This document shows positions 19,471 through 28,476 of a stretch of 64,000 nt of DNA, piece after piece. Position 1 is the stretch's first letter. Every line of letters starts with the position of its first letter. A model generated the notes under the pieces. That model made no database searches and was not told the DNA's origin. It saw only the letters and a list, made by a program, of their open reading frames with translations. The translations under genes were made by a program, and so were the position numbers. The stretch spans positions 1,798,001 through 1,862,000 of the forward strand of contig NZ_CP113067.1 of NCBI RefSeq assembly GCF_026625865.1. Direction: 5' to 3'. The DNA is from Microbacterium sp. SL75 (GTDB lineage: Bacteria > Actinomycetota > Actinomycetes > Actinomycetales > Microbacteriaceae).

Positions 19471-20063
19471 CCGCTCGCCTTCTGATCGTCGGCCCACAGG
19501 GCTCGGGCAAGGGGACGCAGGGCGTCCGTGTCGGCGAAGCCTTCGGCATCCCGGTCGTCTCGACGGGCGACGTGTTCCGCGCCAACGTCAAGGACGGCAC
19601 GGAGCTCGGCCTCCAGGTGAAGTCGATCATCGACGCCGGAGATCTCGTCCCTGACGAATTGACCAGCGCTGTCGTCCGCGATCGCCTCGCGCAGGCGGAC
19701 GCTGCAGAGGGCTTCCTGCTCGACGGGTACCCCCGCAACCTCGCTCAGGTGCTGCACCTCGACGAGTTCCTGGAGGGACGCGACGAGTCGCTCGATGCCG
19801 TGATCGCACTCGTCGTGCCGCGTGAGGAGTCTCTGGCACGGCTGACCGCGCGCGCCGCCGAGCAGGGGCGCGCCGACGACACCGAAGAGGCCATCGCCAC
19901 CCGCCTGGGCATCTACGAGCGTGAGACGGCTCCCATCCTCGATGTCTACGGCACGCGCGGGATCGTCGATGAGATCGACGGCGTCGGCAGCCTCGACGAT
20001 GTCACGGCCCGGATTTTCGCCGCGCTCGAAGCGCGCGGTCTCGGCGCGACCCCGGCCACCTGA
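19467..20063 (+). CDS. adk: Adenylate kinase
   Basis: Adk converts ATP and AMP to two ADP in the cytoplasm. The 198 residues start with the P-loop GPQGSGKGTQ (the common form is GPPGAGKGTQ) and include LLDGYPRN of the AMP site. The LID is the short type without the zinc insert, as usual in Actinobacteria. The ATG lies inside the secY stop (ATGA). Confidence 0.96.
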   Translation: MTARLLIVGPQGSGKGTQGVRVGEAFGIPVVSTGDVFRANVKDGTELGLQVKSIIDAGDLVPDELTSAVVRDRLAQADAAEGFLLDGYPRNLAQVLHLDEFLEGRDESLDAVIALVVPREESLARLTARAAEQGRADDTEEAIATRLGIYERETAPILDVYGTRGIVDEIDGVGSLDDVTARIFAALEARGLGATPAT

Positions 20064-20064
20064 C

Positions 20065-20904
20065 GTGGGGCTGCGCTCCTCGATCTACAAGAAGCCCGCA
20101 CAGCTGCGGTCGATGATCGAACCCGGTCTGATCACCGCGGATGCTCTGGCTGCCGTGCGATCGCTCATTGCGCCCGGCGTGACGACGCTCGAACTCGACG
20201 CGGCCGCGTCCGCGTCGATCGCGGCGCGGGGGGCGAAGTCCAACTTCCAGATGGTTCGCGGCTATCGACACACGATCTGCGCCTCGGTGAACGAGCAGGT
20301 GGTTCACGGCATCCCGAATGACCGCCCGCTGCAGGCGGGAGACATCCTCTCGGTCGACGCGGGAGCCGAGTTCCAGGGGTGGAACGGCGACTCCGCTTTT
20401 ACGGTCATCGTGCCAGGGGAGGCTCCCGAGGCGCTCGTGGCTCCGCGCAGGAGACTCTCGGAGGTGACCGAGGGGTCGCTCTGGGCCGGTATCGCCGCGC
20501 TGAGCCGGGCGAGCCATCTCTCCGAGGTCGGCGCCGCCATCGAGCAATACATCGAGGACAACGCACCCGAGGGGGGCTACGGCATCCTTCGCGATTATGT
20601 GGGTCATGGCATCGGCCGGAAGATGCACGAATCGCCGAGCATCTTCAACTACGCCGTCGCCGATCGCGGCCCCGAGGTGCGCCCCGGCCTGGCCGTGGCG
20701 ATCGAGCCGATGGTCGTCATCGGTGACCAAGAGACGTTCACCGAGGACGATGGGTGGACCGTTTCGACGGTGGACGGCACAGCCGGCTCCCACTGGGAAC
20801 ATAGTGTCGCCGTGCATGATGGAGGCATCTGGGTCCTCACCGCGCACGATGGCGGTGCCGAGAAACTGGCGCCTTTCGGTGTGGTGCCGAAGGAGATCGA
20901 CTGA
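20065..20904 (+). CDS. map: Methionine aminopeptidase, type I
   Basis: This enzyme removes the N-terminal Met from new proteins. All five metal ligands of the pita-bread fold can be placed: the two Asp in SVDAGAEFQGWNGDSA, His in VGHGIGRKMHE, Glu in AIEPMV and Glu in HWEHSVAV. The substrate-binding His is in VVHGIP. The start is GTG at 20065, one base after the adk stop, giving GLRSSIYKKPAQL and 279 residues. It overlaps the following thioredoxin-like gene by one base. Confidence 0.95.
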   Translation: MGLRSSIYKKPAQLRSMIEPGLITADALAAVRSLIAPGVTTLELDAAASASIAARGAKSNFQMVRGYRHTICASVNEQVVHGIPNDRPLQAGDILSVDAGAEFQGWNGDSAFTVIVPGEAPEALVAPRRRLSEVTEGSLWAGIAALSRASHLSEVGAAIEQYIEDNAPEGGYGILRDYVGHGIGRKMHESPSIFNYAVADRGPEVRPGLAVAIEPMVVIGDQETFTEDDGWTVSTVDGTAGSHWEHSVAVHDGGIWVLTAHDGGAEKLAPFGVVPKEID

Positions 20905-21608
20905 TGATGATGGCCGCTGCGCGCAAGACCACGAACTGGTTCGCGATCGGGGTGACCGCTGCCGCGCTGGTGGTGGTCCTGATCGTCGGGGGAGTTGTGT
21001 GGTTCGCCAACAGCCAGGCCACCTCGCCGGGTACGCTGCCGCAGGCTTCGGCCGTGGACACCGAGACCGGGGCGATCTCCGTCGGTAGCGGAGACAAGAC
21101 CGTCGACACCTACATCGACTTCATGTGCCCCGTGTGCAATTCGTTCGAGCAGGCCTACGGTCCGACCCTGCAGCAGCTCGTCGACGACAGCACCATCACG
21201 CTGAAGATCCACCCGATTGCGATCCTCGACCGGCTGTCCCAGGGGACGCAGTACTCGACACGTGCGGCCAATGCCGCCTACTGCGTCGCGGTGGACGACT
21301 CCGCGAACATCCCCGCCTTCGTGAAGGCGCTGTATGCGCAGCAGCCCAAGGAGAACACCGCGGGACTCGACGACACCACCCTCGCCTCCATCGCCACGTC
21401 GGCCGGGGCATCGGATGCCGTGTCCTCGTGCATCACGTCGGGCACCTACACGAAGTTCGTGACCGCGATGACGCAGAAGACCCCGTTGCAGCCGAACGCG
21501 ACGAGCGTGGCCACCCCGACGATCGCGGTGAACGGCACCGTCCTGCAGAACCAGACCGACCTCTCGGGTGATCCGCAGAAGGACATCGTCGCGCGCCTGA
21601 ACGGCTGA
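20904..21608 (+). CDS. Membrane-anchored DsbA-family thioredoxin-like protein
   Basis: The 234-residue protein has one N-terminal membrane anchor (residues about 14-36), then a thioredoxin-fold domain with the redox motif CPVC (FMCPVCNSFEQAY) and the cis-Pro segment SVATPTIAVNG. It should act outside the membrane as a disulfide oxidase or isomerase. Two more Cys (YCVAV and SSCITS) could form a structural disulfide. Three ATGs stand in a row at 20904-20912; the first overlaps the map stop. Its place between map and infA suggests co-expression with secY; a role in folding exported proteins is inference. Confidence 0.85.
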   Translation: MMMAAARKTTNWFAIGVTAAALVVVLIVGGVVWFANSQATSPGTLPQASAVDTETGAISVGSGDKTVDTYIDFMCPVCNSFEQAYGPTLQQLVDDSTITLKIHPIAILDRLSQGTQYSTRAANAAYCVAVDDSANIPAFVKALYAQQPKENTAGLDDTTLASIATSAGASDAVSSCITSGTYTKFVTAMTQKTPLQPNATSVATPTIAVNGTVLQNQTDLSGDPQKDIVARLNG

Positions 21609-21624
21609 CTCGGCTCCCGGCGAG

Positions 21625-21653
21625 TTGCCGGGTCGGGCATTACCACGTATGCT
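21625..21653 (+). promoter_or_regulatory. Probable infA promoter
   Basis: TTGCCG (21625-21630) and TATGCT (21648-21653) are spaced by exactly 17 bp, directly after the stop of the preceding gene and about 95 nt before infA. Confidence 0.6.
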
Positions 21654-21749
21654 TGATCTTTGGTGCGTTGCGCCTTCATTGGCGTGTCGACGTATCGAAC
21701 CCCCATCCACCGCAGACCGGCCGGTCTGCAACTGAGCGTGAGCGAGTTT

Positions 21750-21971
21750 ATGGCGAAGAAAGACGGTGTCATCGAGATCGAGGGCACGGTGTCCGAAGCA
21801 CTGCCCAACGCGATGTTCCGTGTCGAGCTGACGAACGGGCACAAAGTGCTCGCAACCATCTCGGGCAAGATGCGGCAGAACTACATCCGCATCATCCCGG
21901 AGGACCGCGTCGTCGTCGAACTGAGCCCCTACGACCTCACCCGTGGTCGTATCGTCTACCGCTACCGCTGA
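21750..21971 (+). CDS. infA: Translation initiation factor IF-1
   Basis: IF-1 has 73 residues and an S1/OB fold that occupies the ribosomal A site during initiation. The ATG at 21750 gives [22 protein letters not shown]; codons upstream in the same frame are leader. The end GRIVYRYR is standard. It starts a new transcript with rpmJ, rpsM and rpsK. Confidence 0.97.
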   Translation: MAKKDGVIEIEGTVSEALPNAMFRVELTNGHKVLATISGKMRQNYIRIIPEDRVVVELSPYDLTRGRIVYRYR

Positions 21972-22030
21972 GTCCGGCCGAGAAGTAACGACCGCAACCG
22001 CGAGTCGAAGACAGCGAAATCAGGAACATC

Positions 22031-22147
22031 ATGAAGGTCAACCCCTCCGTCAAGCCCATCTGCGACCACTGCAAGGTGATCCGTCGTCACGGGCGCGTGA
22101 TGGTGATCTGCAAGAGCAACCCGCGCCACAAGCAGCGCCAGGGCTGA
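22031..22147 (+). CDS. rpmJ: 50S ribosomal protein L36
   Basis: The 38-residue L36 is of the zinc-binding type: Cys11, Cys14, Cys27 and His33 form the C4H-like ribbon (CDHC ... CKSNPRH). It starts [14 protein letters not shown] and lies 59 nt after infA, the order usual in Actinobacteria. Confidence 0.96.
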   Translation: MKVNPSVKPICDHCKVIRRHGRVMVICKSNPRHKQRQG

Positions 22148-22289
22148 GCTTCCAGCTCGACACCTTTCCAACTGAATACACAACGGCAGGATCAGATCCC
22201 ATCCGCTCGCGCGGTCGGGGGACACCTCGGGTCGGAGGCCCGAGCACCGGTCCTGCTCCACACCTCCAACACACTCTGAGGAGAGCCGC

Positions 22290-22664
22290 ATGGCACGTCT
22301 TGCCGGCGTCGACATCCCGCGCGATAAGCGCGTGGTGATCGCACTTACTTACATCTACGGCGTGGGTCGCACCCGCTCCGTCGAGATCCTGAACGCAACG
22401 GACATCAGCCAGGACATCCGCGTCAAGGACCTCACCGACGACCAGTTGGTCGCTCTGCGCGACCACATCGAAGGCACCTACAAGGTGGAGGGTGACCTCC
22501 GTCGCGAGGTCGCCGCCGACATCCGCCGCAAGGTCGAGATCGGTTCCTACGAGGGCCTGCGCCACCGCCGCGGCCTCCCCGTGCGCGGCCAGCGCACGAA
22601 GACGAACGCGCGTACCCGCAAGGGCCCCAAGCGCACGGTCGCCGGCAAGAAGAAGGCGCGCTAG
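22290..22664 (+). CDS. rpsM: 30S ribosomal protein S13
   Basis: The 124-residue S13 lies in the 30S head and contacts L5 and the P-site tRNA. It begins [14 protein letters not shown] and ends with the basic [19 protein letters not shown] segment. A 142-nt gap with an inverted repeat around 22231-22252 separates it from rpmJ; an internal promoter or leader is possible. Confidence 0.98.
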   Translation: MARLAGVDIPRDKRVVIALTYIYGVGRTRSVEILNATDISQDIRVKDLTDDQLVALRDHIEGTYKVEGDLRREVAADIRRKVEIGSYEGLRHRRGLPVRGQRTKTNARTRKGPKRTVAGKKKAR

Positions 22665-22698
22665 GCCTCCGCCGGCGCAGGATTCAGGAGAACCGCAC

Positions 22699-23097
22699 AT
22701 GGCACAGGCCAAGTCCGCCGCGCGCAAGCCGCGTCGCAAAGAGAAGAAGAACATCGCCGTGGGTCAGGCCCACATCAAGTCGACGTTCAACAACACCATC
22801 GTTTCGATCACCGACCCCTCGGGTGCCGTCATCAGCTGGGCTTCGTCCGGCGGTGTCGGGTTCAAGGGCTCGCGCAAGTCGACGCCGTACGCCGCAGGCA
22901 TGGCCGCGGAGTCGGCCGCTCGCCAGGCACAGGAGCACGGCGTCAAGAAGGTCGACGTCTTCGTGAAGGGTCCGGGTTCGGGTCGTGAGACCGCGATCCG
23001 TTCGCTGACCGCGGCCGGCCTCGAGGTCGGTTCGATCCAGGACGTGACGCCCCAGGCCCACAACGGCTGCCGTCCGCCCAAGCGTCGCCGCGTCTGA
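22699..23097 (+). CDS. rpsK: 30S ribosomal protein S11
   Basis: The 132-residue S11 forms the platform with S6 and S18. The ATG at 22699 follows CAGGAGAA and gives [17 protein letters not shown]; the end [18 protein letters not shown] is conserved. In many bacteria rpsD (S4) comes next; here a terminator and rpoA follow. Confidence 0.98.
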   Translation: MAQAKSAARKPRRKEKKNIAVGQAHIKSTFNNTIVSITDPSGAVISWASSGGVGFKGSRKSTPYAAGMAAESAARQAQEHGVKKVDVFVKGPGSGRETAIRSLTAAGLEVGSIQDVTPQAHNGCRPPKRRRV

Positions 23098-23105
23098 CGC
23101 GATCC

Positions 23106-23138
23106 GTTCCCGGGGAGTGCTCGCCACTCCCCGGGAAC
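23106..23138 (+). terminator. Terminator after rpsK
   Basis: A perfect 14-bp stem (23106-23119 with 23125-23138) has a 5-nt loop. No U-tract follows. It separates the infA-rpsK unit from rpoA, which has its own leader of about 150 nt including the palindrome ACACGTGT (23246-23253). Confidence 0.7.
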
Positions 23139-23287
23139 GCCGCGCTCACGCGCGACCTCAGACTTCCGGATGCCGCGACGCACCCTCGACGCCATCGTCG
23201 GGGTTCACGGCATCCCGCGAGTACAACTCAACACCTCACCCCATTACACGTGTCATATAGCGGGCACGTGATCGAAAGGAACACATA

Positions 23288-24277
23288 GTGCTCATCGCAC
23301 AGCGTCCCACTCTGACCGAGGAGAAGATCGGGGAGTTCCGCAGCCGTTTCGTCATCGAGCCGCTGGAGCCCGGCTTCGGTTACACGATCGGCAACGCGCT
23401 GCGTCGCAGCCTCCTGTCGTCGATCCCCGGCGCGGCCGTCACGAGCATCCGCATCGACGGCGTCCTGCACGAGTTCAGCACGATCCCGGGCGTGAAGGAA
23501 GACGTCACCGAGATCATCCTGAACATCAAGCAGCTGGTCGTCTCGAGCGAGCGCGACGAGCCCATCACGGCGTACCTGCGCAAGACCGGCGCCGGTGAGG
23601 TCACCGCCGCCGACATCTCCGCTCCCGCGGGTGTCGAGGTGCACAACCCCGAGCTGGTCATCGCCACGCTGAACGACACGGCGAAGTTCGAGCTCGAGCT
23701 CACCATCGAGCGTGGCCGCGGCTACGTCTCGGCGACCCAGAACCGCAACGAGTACGCCGAGGCCGGTCAGATCCCGATCGACTCGATCTACTCGCCCGTG
23801 CTCAAGGTCAGCTACCGCGTCGACGCCACCCGTGCCGGTGAGCGTACCGACTTCGACAAGCTCGTCCTCGACGTCGAGTCGAAGGCCTCGATCGCCCCGC
23901 GCGACGCCGTGGCCTCCGCCGGTCGCACCCTCGTCGAGCTCTTCGGCCTCGCCCGTGAGCTGAACGTCGAGGCCGAGGGCATCGAGATCGGCCCCGCGCC
24001 GGTCGAGACCGTCCTCTCCAACGAGCTGTCGATGCCGATCGAGGATCTCGATCTGTCGGTCCGCTCGTACAACTGCCTCAAGCGCGAGGGCATCAACACC
24101 GTTTCGGAGCTGGTCGCCCTTTCCGAGACGCAGTTGATGAACATCCGCAACTTCGGTCAGAAGTCGGTCGACGAGGTGCGCGACAAGCTCACCTCCCTCG
24201 GCCTGTCGCTCAAGGACTCGGTGCCCGGCTTCGACGGCGCCCAGTTCTACAGCGGCTACGACGAAGAAACCGTCTGA
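23288..24277 (+). CDS. rpoA: RNA polymerase alpha subunit
   Basis: The 329-residue alpha subunit starts at GTG 23288 after GAAAGGA. The N-terminal assembly domain ([20 protein letters not shown]) and the C-terminal DNA-binding domain ([19 protein letters not shown] ... LRNFGQKS-like [13 protein letters not shown]) are complete, with the flexible linker at about residue 235. It is followed by rplQ after 41 nt. Confidence 0.98.
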   Translation: MLIAQRPTLTEEKIGEFRSRFVIEPLEPGFGYTIGNALRRSLLSSIPGAAVTSIRIDGVLHEFSTIPGVKEDVTEIILNIKQLVVSSERDEPITAYLRKTGAGEVTAADISAPAGVEVHNPELVIATLNDTAKFELELTIERGRGYVSATQNRNEYAEAGQIPIDSIYSPVLKVSYRVDATRAGERTDFDKLVLDVESKASIAPRDAVASAGRTLVELFGLARELNVEAEGIEIGPAPVETVLSNELSMPIEDLDLSVRSYNCLKREGINTVSELVALSETQLMNIRNFGQKSVDEVRDKLTSLGLSLKDSVPGFDGAQFYSGYDEETV

Positions 24278-24318
24278 CCCTGTCGGACCCGACCGAACCT
24301 CTCCTGGAGTAATACGAC

Positions 24319-24849
24319 ATGCCTAAGCCCACGAAGGGTCCCCGCCTCGGAGGCGGCCCGGCCCACGAGCGTCTGCTTCTCGCGAACCTCGCGGCAGCTC
24401 TTTACACGCACAAGTCCATCAAGACGACCGAGACCAAGGCCAAGCGCCTGCGTCCGCTCGCCGAGCGCCTCATCACCTTCGCCAAGCGTGGCGACCTCCA
24501 CGCGCGTCGTCGCGTGCTGAGCGTCATCGGCGACAAAGAGGTCGTGCACACCCTCTTCACCGAGATCGCGCCGCTGGTGGCCGAGCGTGACGGCGGGTAC
24601 ACCCGCATCACCAAGGTCGGCAACCGCAAGGGCGACAACGCTCCCATGGCCGTGATCGAGCTCGTCCTCGAGCCCGTCGCGAAGAAGGCGTCCAACAAGG
24701 CTGCTGCGGCTCCCGCCGCCGTGGCTGCGCCGGCCGCCGAGGAGACCTCCACGGACGAGGCCGCCGCCGCCGGCGCCGAGTCGCCCGAGGAAGGCGCCGC
24801 CGCCGAGGCTGCAGCCGACGACGCCGTCCAGGACGACGCCAAGGCCTGA
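24319..24849 (+). CDS. rplQ: 50S ribosomal protein L17
   Basis: The L17 core ([20 protein letters not shown] ... [19 protein letters not shown]) is about 125 residues long. An Ala/Glu/Asp-rich acidic tail of about 50 residues brings it to 176, a feature common in high-GC actinobacteria. It is the last gene of the translation supercluster and is followed by a strong terminator. Confidence 0.97.
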   Translation: MPKPTKGPRLGGGPAHERLLLANLAAALYTHKSIKTTETKAKRLRPLAERLITFAKRGDLHARRRVLSVIGDKEVVHTLFTEIAPLVAERDGGYTRITKVGNRKGDNAPMAVIELVLEPVAKKASNKAAAAPAAVAAPAAEETSTDEAAAAGAESPEEGAAAEAAADDAVQDDAKA

Positions 24850-24864
24850 GCCTTCTCGCTCGCA

Positions 24865-24905
24865 CGAAGCCCCCACCCGACTCGGGTGGGGGCTTCGTCG
24901 TCTTC
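24865..24905 (+). terminator. Terminator at the end of the translation cluster
   Basis: A perfect 15-bp stem (24865-24879 with 24883-24897), a 3-nt loop and a TCGTCTTC tail. Confidence 0.85.
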
Positions 24906-24933
24906 GCTGTGCGCGCGCTCTTAGGCTTGACCC

Positions 24934-25791
24934 GTGCGCATCCGACTCGACATCGCCTACGACGGCTCGCATTTCCGCGGGTGGGCCCGTCAACCAGGGC
25001 TACGGACAGTGCAGGGAGAGCTGGAAAGCGCTCTTGCTCGCGTCGTCGGAGGCGATCCGCGACTCGTCGTCGCCGGGCGGACCGATGCGGGAGTGCACGC
25101 TACGGGCCAGGTCGCCCATCTCGACCTCGATGAGGAGCAGGCGGCCCGTCTGCCGCGGCGCCGTCGGGACAACGACGAACTCGACGCGATCGCGGCCCTC
25201 GCGGGTCGTCTTCGCGGCATCCTGGGCGGGTACGCCGACGTGACGGTCTTGCGGACCTCGCTCGCCCCCGCCGGATTCGATGCGCGGTTCTCGGCCGTCT
25301 GGCGGCGGTACAGCTATCGTCTCGCCGACGCCACGGCGGGTTACGACCCGCTCGAAAGGCAGTGGACGACGTACGTTCGAAGCATCCTCGATGGACAGGC
25401 GATGGATGCCGCGGCCTCACGCCTCATCGGCCTCCACGATTTCGCCGCCTACTGCAAGGCCCGCGAGGGCGCGACGACCATTCGGACGCTTCTCGAATAC
25501 GACTGGCATCGGGACGACACCGGGGTGCTGGTGGCGAACGTCCGGGCCGATGCCTTCTGTCACAGCATGGTGCGCGCTCTCGTGGGTGCGTGTGTCGCGG
25601 TGGGGGAGGGGCGCATCGGGATCGACGACGTGGTCGCGATCCGGGAGGCGCGCATGCGGATTCCGGAGACGAAGGTCCTGGCCGCGCGGGGCCTGGTTCT
25701 CGCCGAAGTGGGTTATCCCGCGGACGAGCTGCTCGCCGCTCGCGCGGAGCAGACGCGGAACCGTCGCGATGCCGAGGATACGGCTCCCTGA
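24934..25791 (+). CDS. truA: tRNA pseudouridine synthase A
   Basis: TruA makes pseudouridine at positions 38-40 of tRNA anticodon stems. The catalytic Asp is in AGRTDAGVHATGQV, and the N-terminus RIRLDIAYDGSHFRGWARQ is typical. An insert of about 20 residues (EEQAARLPRRRRDNDELD) follows the active-site strand, and the total is 285 residues. The GTG start lies 6 nt after TAGGCT (24922-24927), which suggests a leaderless transcript that starts just after the rplQ terminator. Confidence 0.95.
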   Translation: MRIRLDIAYDGSHFRGWARQPGLRTVQGELESALARVVGGDPRLVVAGRTDAGVHATGQVAHLDLDEEQAARLPRRRRDNDELDAIAALAGRLRGILGGYADVTVLRTSLAPAGFDARFSAVWRRYSYRLADATAGYDPLERQWTTYVRSILDGQAMDAAASRLIGLHDFAAYCKAREGATTIRTLLEYDWHRDDTGVLVANVRADAFCHSMVRALVGACVAVGEGRIGIDDVVAIREARMRIPETKVLAARGLVLAEVGYPADELLAARAEQTRNRRDAEDTAP

Positions 25792-25859
25792 TCTCGTCGG
25801 GAGAACCATGTGCAACCCCTCGGTGATCCTGCTGCGGGCGGACGTATGCTGACATCGCC

Positions 25860-26552
25860 ATGAAGGTCATCTCGTACAACCTCAACAAGCACCGGGCCGC
25901 CGGTGAGCTCGTCGCCCTCGTAGAGAATCACGAGGCCGATGTTCTCTGCCTGCAGGAATGCGACAGTACGGACATCCCGGATCACATCGGCGGGCTCCGT
26001 TTGGCGGAGGCGACGCAGCGCAACCGTCTCGGCCTGGCCCTCTACTACCGGGAGAACACGTTCCGGGCCGAGGACGTCCGTGCGATCGGTTTGAAAAAGT
26101 CTCTGCACGACCGTGTGCTCAAGCCCGCGGAAGAGCGCATGCTCGGCGTGCGGTTGCGCGACATCGACCACGGGCGCGACGTCATCGTGGCATCGTTCCA
26201 CGCCGCGCCACTGACGGCGCTCAACTCTCTGCGCCGACACCAGATCCGCACCGCGCTGTCGGAGCTGCAGAACCTCGGACCGGGTCTTCCCGCGCTCATG
26301 GTCGGGGACTACAACTACCCGGTCTTCAAGGAGAACCTCGGGCAGAAGGTCCGTGATCAGGGCTACGAGCTGACGCTCAGCGATACCCGCACCTACACGC
26401 GCTACCGGTTCTTCCGAGGACATTACGATTTCGCGACGTCCATCGGGTTCGACATCGCGCACATCAAGACACTGCCTCAGGGACTCAGCGACCACCTACC
26501 GATCCTCATCACCGCCGACGTGACGCAGGCACGCGGGTCCGGGACCGTCTGA
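25860..26552 (+). CDS. Endonuclease/exonuclease/phosphatase family protein
   Basis: The 230-residue protein has the metal-dependent EEP fold: Asn in ISYNLNKHR, Glu in CLQECDS, Asp/Asn in VGDYNYPV and the terminal SDHLPI. There is no signal peptide, so it should be cytoplasmic. Substrates in this superfamily range from DNA repair sites to phospholipids, and the sequence does not decide between them. TATGCT at 25845-25850 lies 9 nt before the ATG, so its leader is very short or absent. Confidence 0.85.
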   Translation: MKVISYNLNKHRAAGELVALVENHEADVLCLQECDSTDIPDHIGGLRLAEATQRNRLGLALYYRENTFRAEDVRAIGLKKSLHDRVLKPAEERMLGVRLRDIDHGRDVIVASFHAAPLTALNSLRRHQIRTALSELQNLGPGLPALMVGDYNYPVFKENLGQKVRDQGYELTLSDTRTYTRYRFFRGHYDFATSIGFDIAHIKTLPQGLSDHLPILITADVTQARGSGTV

Positions 26553-26727
26553 GCGGCGGTGCGCCCGTGGGCTCCGCCCGCCGAGGCCGTCAGGATGCTC
26601 CCTTCGTCCGTCGTTAGCGGACCGACCCGTCGGCCCGGGGTGTTGCATACGGAGAGAACGCGGGGGAGACCGACCGCCCTCATCCTCCGGCCACCTACAC
26701 TGGGGGAAACGATCCGGGGGAGGATTC

Positions 26728-27357
26728 ATGGTGCTCGCAGGGCGTCGCGGCAGGGCAGTGATCGGCGTTGCCGTGGCGGTGTCGGCCCTCCTCGGTCTCA
26801 CCGGATGTGGAGCGCCGCCGTGGGCCCAGGGTGGCGGTGAGTCCCCGGAGTCGCCCTCGCCGTCGGCGACGGTGACGACCGCGCCGCAGCCTGTCCGTAA
26901 CGACCTGTCGAGTGGCTCCACGCAGCGTGCGCTGACGGCCGGCTCGGTGGCCGCAACGGTGAACTACTGGTCGACCCTGTCGATGGATCGTTGGACGGCG
27001 ACGGCTCTCAAACCCGTGAACCTGTCGATGGAGACGACGGTGACGCCCAACGACGGGCAGAAGGTGTATCTCCAGCGCGCCACGATGACAGCTGTTCCGG
27101 GGAACGCGTCGCAGTCCTTCTCGGCGCTCGCCCCGCAGAGCGATCAGACGGATGCGCCCGGCTACCTCGTCCTGTCGCCCTACAGCTACTCGCAGACCTT
27201 CAACGTCGGCGAGGTGCCCGCGGAGGCGACGTTCGTCACCTTGCAGTTCACGTTCGAGTTCCTCGTGCAGACCACCCCGACCTCCAACGAGTTCGCGAAG
27301 CAGACGGCGAGTGACACACTGACCGTCGCGATCGCCGGCGGGGCCGCCGCCGGTTGA
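26728..27357 (+). CDS. Secreted lipoprotein A of the glucan-type locus
   Basis: The 209-residue protein starts with a lipoprotein signal ending in the lipobox LTGC (Cys about residue 27) and a Ser/Pro-rich linker. The rest is a beta-rich domain of about 150 residues with no family I recognise. It is a paralogue of the lipoprotein at 30314: both have a WTAT segment, a KVYLQRA/RRVYVSS strand and a final strand pattern FVTLQFTFEF/YGITLEFALN. The start ATG 26728 follows GGGGGAGGA; TACACT at 26696-26701 may be the -10 box. The stop directly abuts the stop of the convergent membrane protein (TGATCA). Confidence 0.75.
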   Translation: MVLAGRRGRAVIGVAVAVSALLGLTGCGAPPWAQGGGESPESPSPSATVTTAPQPVRNDLSSGSTQRALTAGSVAATVNYWSTLSMDRWTATALKPVNLSMETTVTPNDGQKVYLQRATMTAVPGNASQSFSALAPQSDQTDAPGYLVLSPYSYSQTFNVGEVPAEATFVTLQFTFEFLVQTTPTSNEFAKQTASDTLTVAIAGGAAAG

Positions 27358-28476
27358 TCAGGGTCGGACGCGCTCCCAGCGATCGCCGCCCTGACGGGTG
27401 GCCTCACCGGCCGCGGCATCCGCATCGACGATGAGCGCAGCGAGGTCGTAGTCGGCTGTTTCCGCCGGCACCCACCCGATGCTCGCCGAGAGCTGGATGT
27501 CGATGCAGGAGGAGACATCGAGCTCCGTGATCTGTCGAAGAAGGGTACGCACGTGCTCGCGCAACACCGAGTCGGGGCGTGAGACGACGACGACCACTCG
27601 TCCTCGGACCTCCCGGCCCAGGTCCGCCTCGGCGGGGAAAGTGTCGGCGACGAGGGCCTCGAACTGACTCACGAGACGTAGCCAACCGCTTTCGCCGGCG
27701 GCGCTGCGCAGCTGAGCGGGGTCGTCGAGCCGAACCGTCAGCACTGCCCACGACTCTTCTCGTGCGCGGCGGGCTCGAGCCAGACGGTCTGACGCGGTGA
27801 CGATGAAATGCGGCCAACTCGATGCCGCGCGACGCCCGCTGGGCGATACCGACGTGAAGTACAGAAGGGATACGGTCGCGCACACCAGGAAGATGAGCAT
27901 TCCGAGCCCGTTGAGCACTCGAGGCAGCGCGAGGTCGCCCAGGGTCGTGGGCGCGGCGAGCCCCGACACGAGCGTGCCGATGCCGAGTGCGACGAAGGCG
28001 GACGAGACCACCGTCAGAGGCAGGGCGAGCCTCTCGAGACGGTCGGCCGCACGTCGCAGCTCCCACACGGTGAGCCCGGCGAACACGGATGACCCGAGGA
28101 AAGCCAAGCGGAATGCGAGGCCGTAGGCGCTGATCTCGTCCACGAGCACGAAGACGGCGGCGGTCGTCACTGCTTGGACTGCGCCCACCCAGGAGAAGGC
28201 AGGTGCACCGCGACGCGCGCGGAAACCCGACCAGATCAGTGCGGGTGCGCCGAGCATGAGGCCGAGACCCGCGCGGCGGATGGTCTCATCGTTCATGATC
28301 CCGCCCGTCACCGAGACCCAGGTGCTCGACATCGCCAGAACGAACGCCAGGGACCACAGAAGGGCGGAGCGAGAGGGGCGGTGCAGAAATCCCAGACCGA
28401 TGATCATGAGGCTGCCGAGAGTGGCGACCGTGGCCTGAGCCAAACCCAGGTTCGTCAGGACATCGGACGGCATCAC
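27358..28476 (-). CDS. Integral membrane protein with degenerate GGDEF domain (A)
   Basis: The 372 residues comprise six to seven membrane segments (about 1-210) and a cytoplasmic domain. That domain ends with the GGDEF-family hallmark SASIGWVPAE ... ADAAAGEATRQGGDR. At the place of the signature the protein reads REVRGRVVVVV instead of RxGGDEFxxxx, so both metal and substrate residues are lost and it cannot be a diguanylate cyclase. No RxxD I-site is visible. It could be a nucleotide receptor or a scaffold. The GTG start overlaps the kinase stop (GTGA), so kinase and this protein are co-translated. Confidence 0.75.
   Translation of the reverse strand: MMPSDVLTNLGLAQATVATLGSLMIIGLGFLHRPSRSALLWSLAFVLAMSSTWVSVTGGIMNDETIRRAGLGLMLGAPALIWSGFRARRGAPAFSWVGAVQAVTTAAVFVLVDEISAYGLAFRLAFLGSSVFAGLTVWELRRAADRLERLALPLTVVSSAFVALGIGTLVSGLAAPTTLGDLALPRVLNGLGMLIFLVCATVSLLYFTSVSPSGRRAASSWPHFIVTASDRLARARRAREESWAVLTVRLDDPAQLRSAAGESGWLRLVSQFEALVADTFPAEADLGREVRGRVVVVVSRPDSVLREHVRTLLRQITELDVSSCIDIQLSASIGWVPAETADYDLAALIVDADAAAGEATRQGGDRWERVRP

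Noticed and set aside
27570..27660. RxxD I-site for c-di-GMP in membrane protein A
   Set aside because: The residues before the degenerate signature read AEAD, without the Arg, and the spacing is one short.
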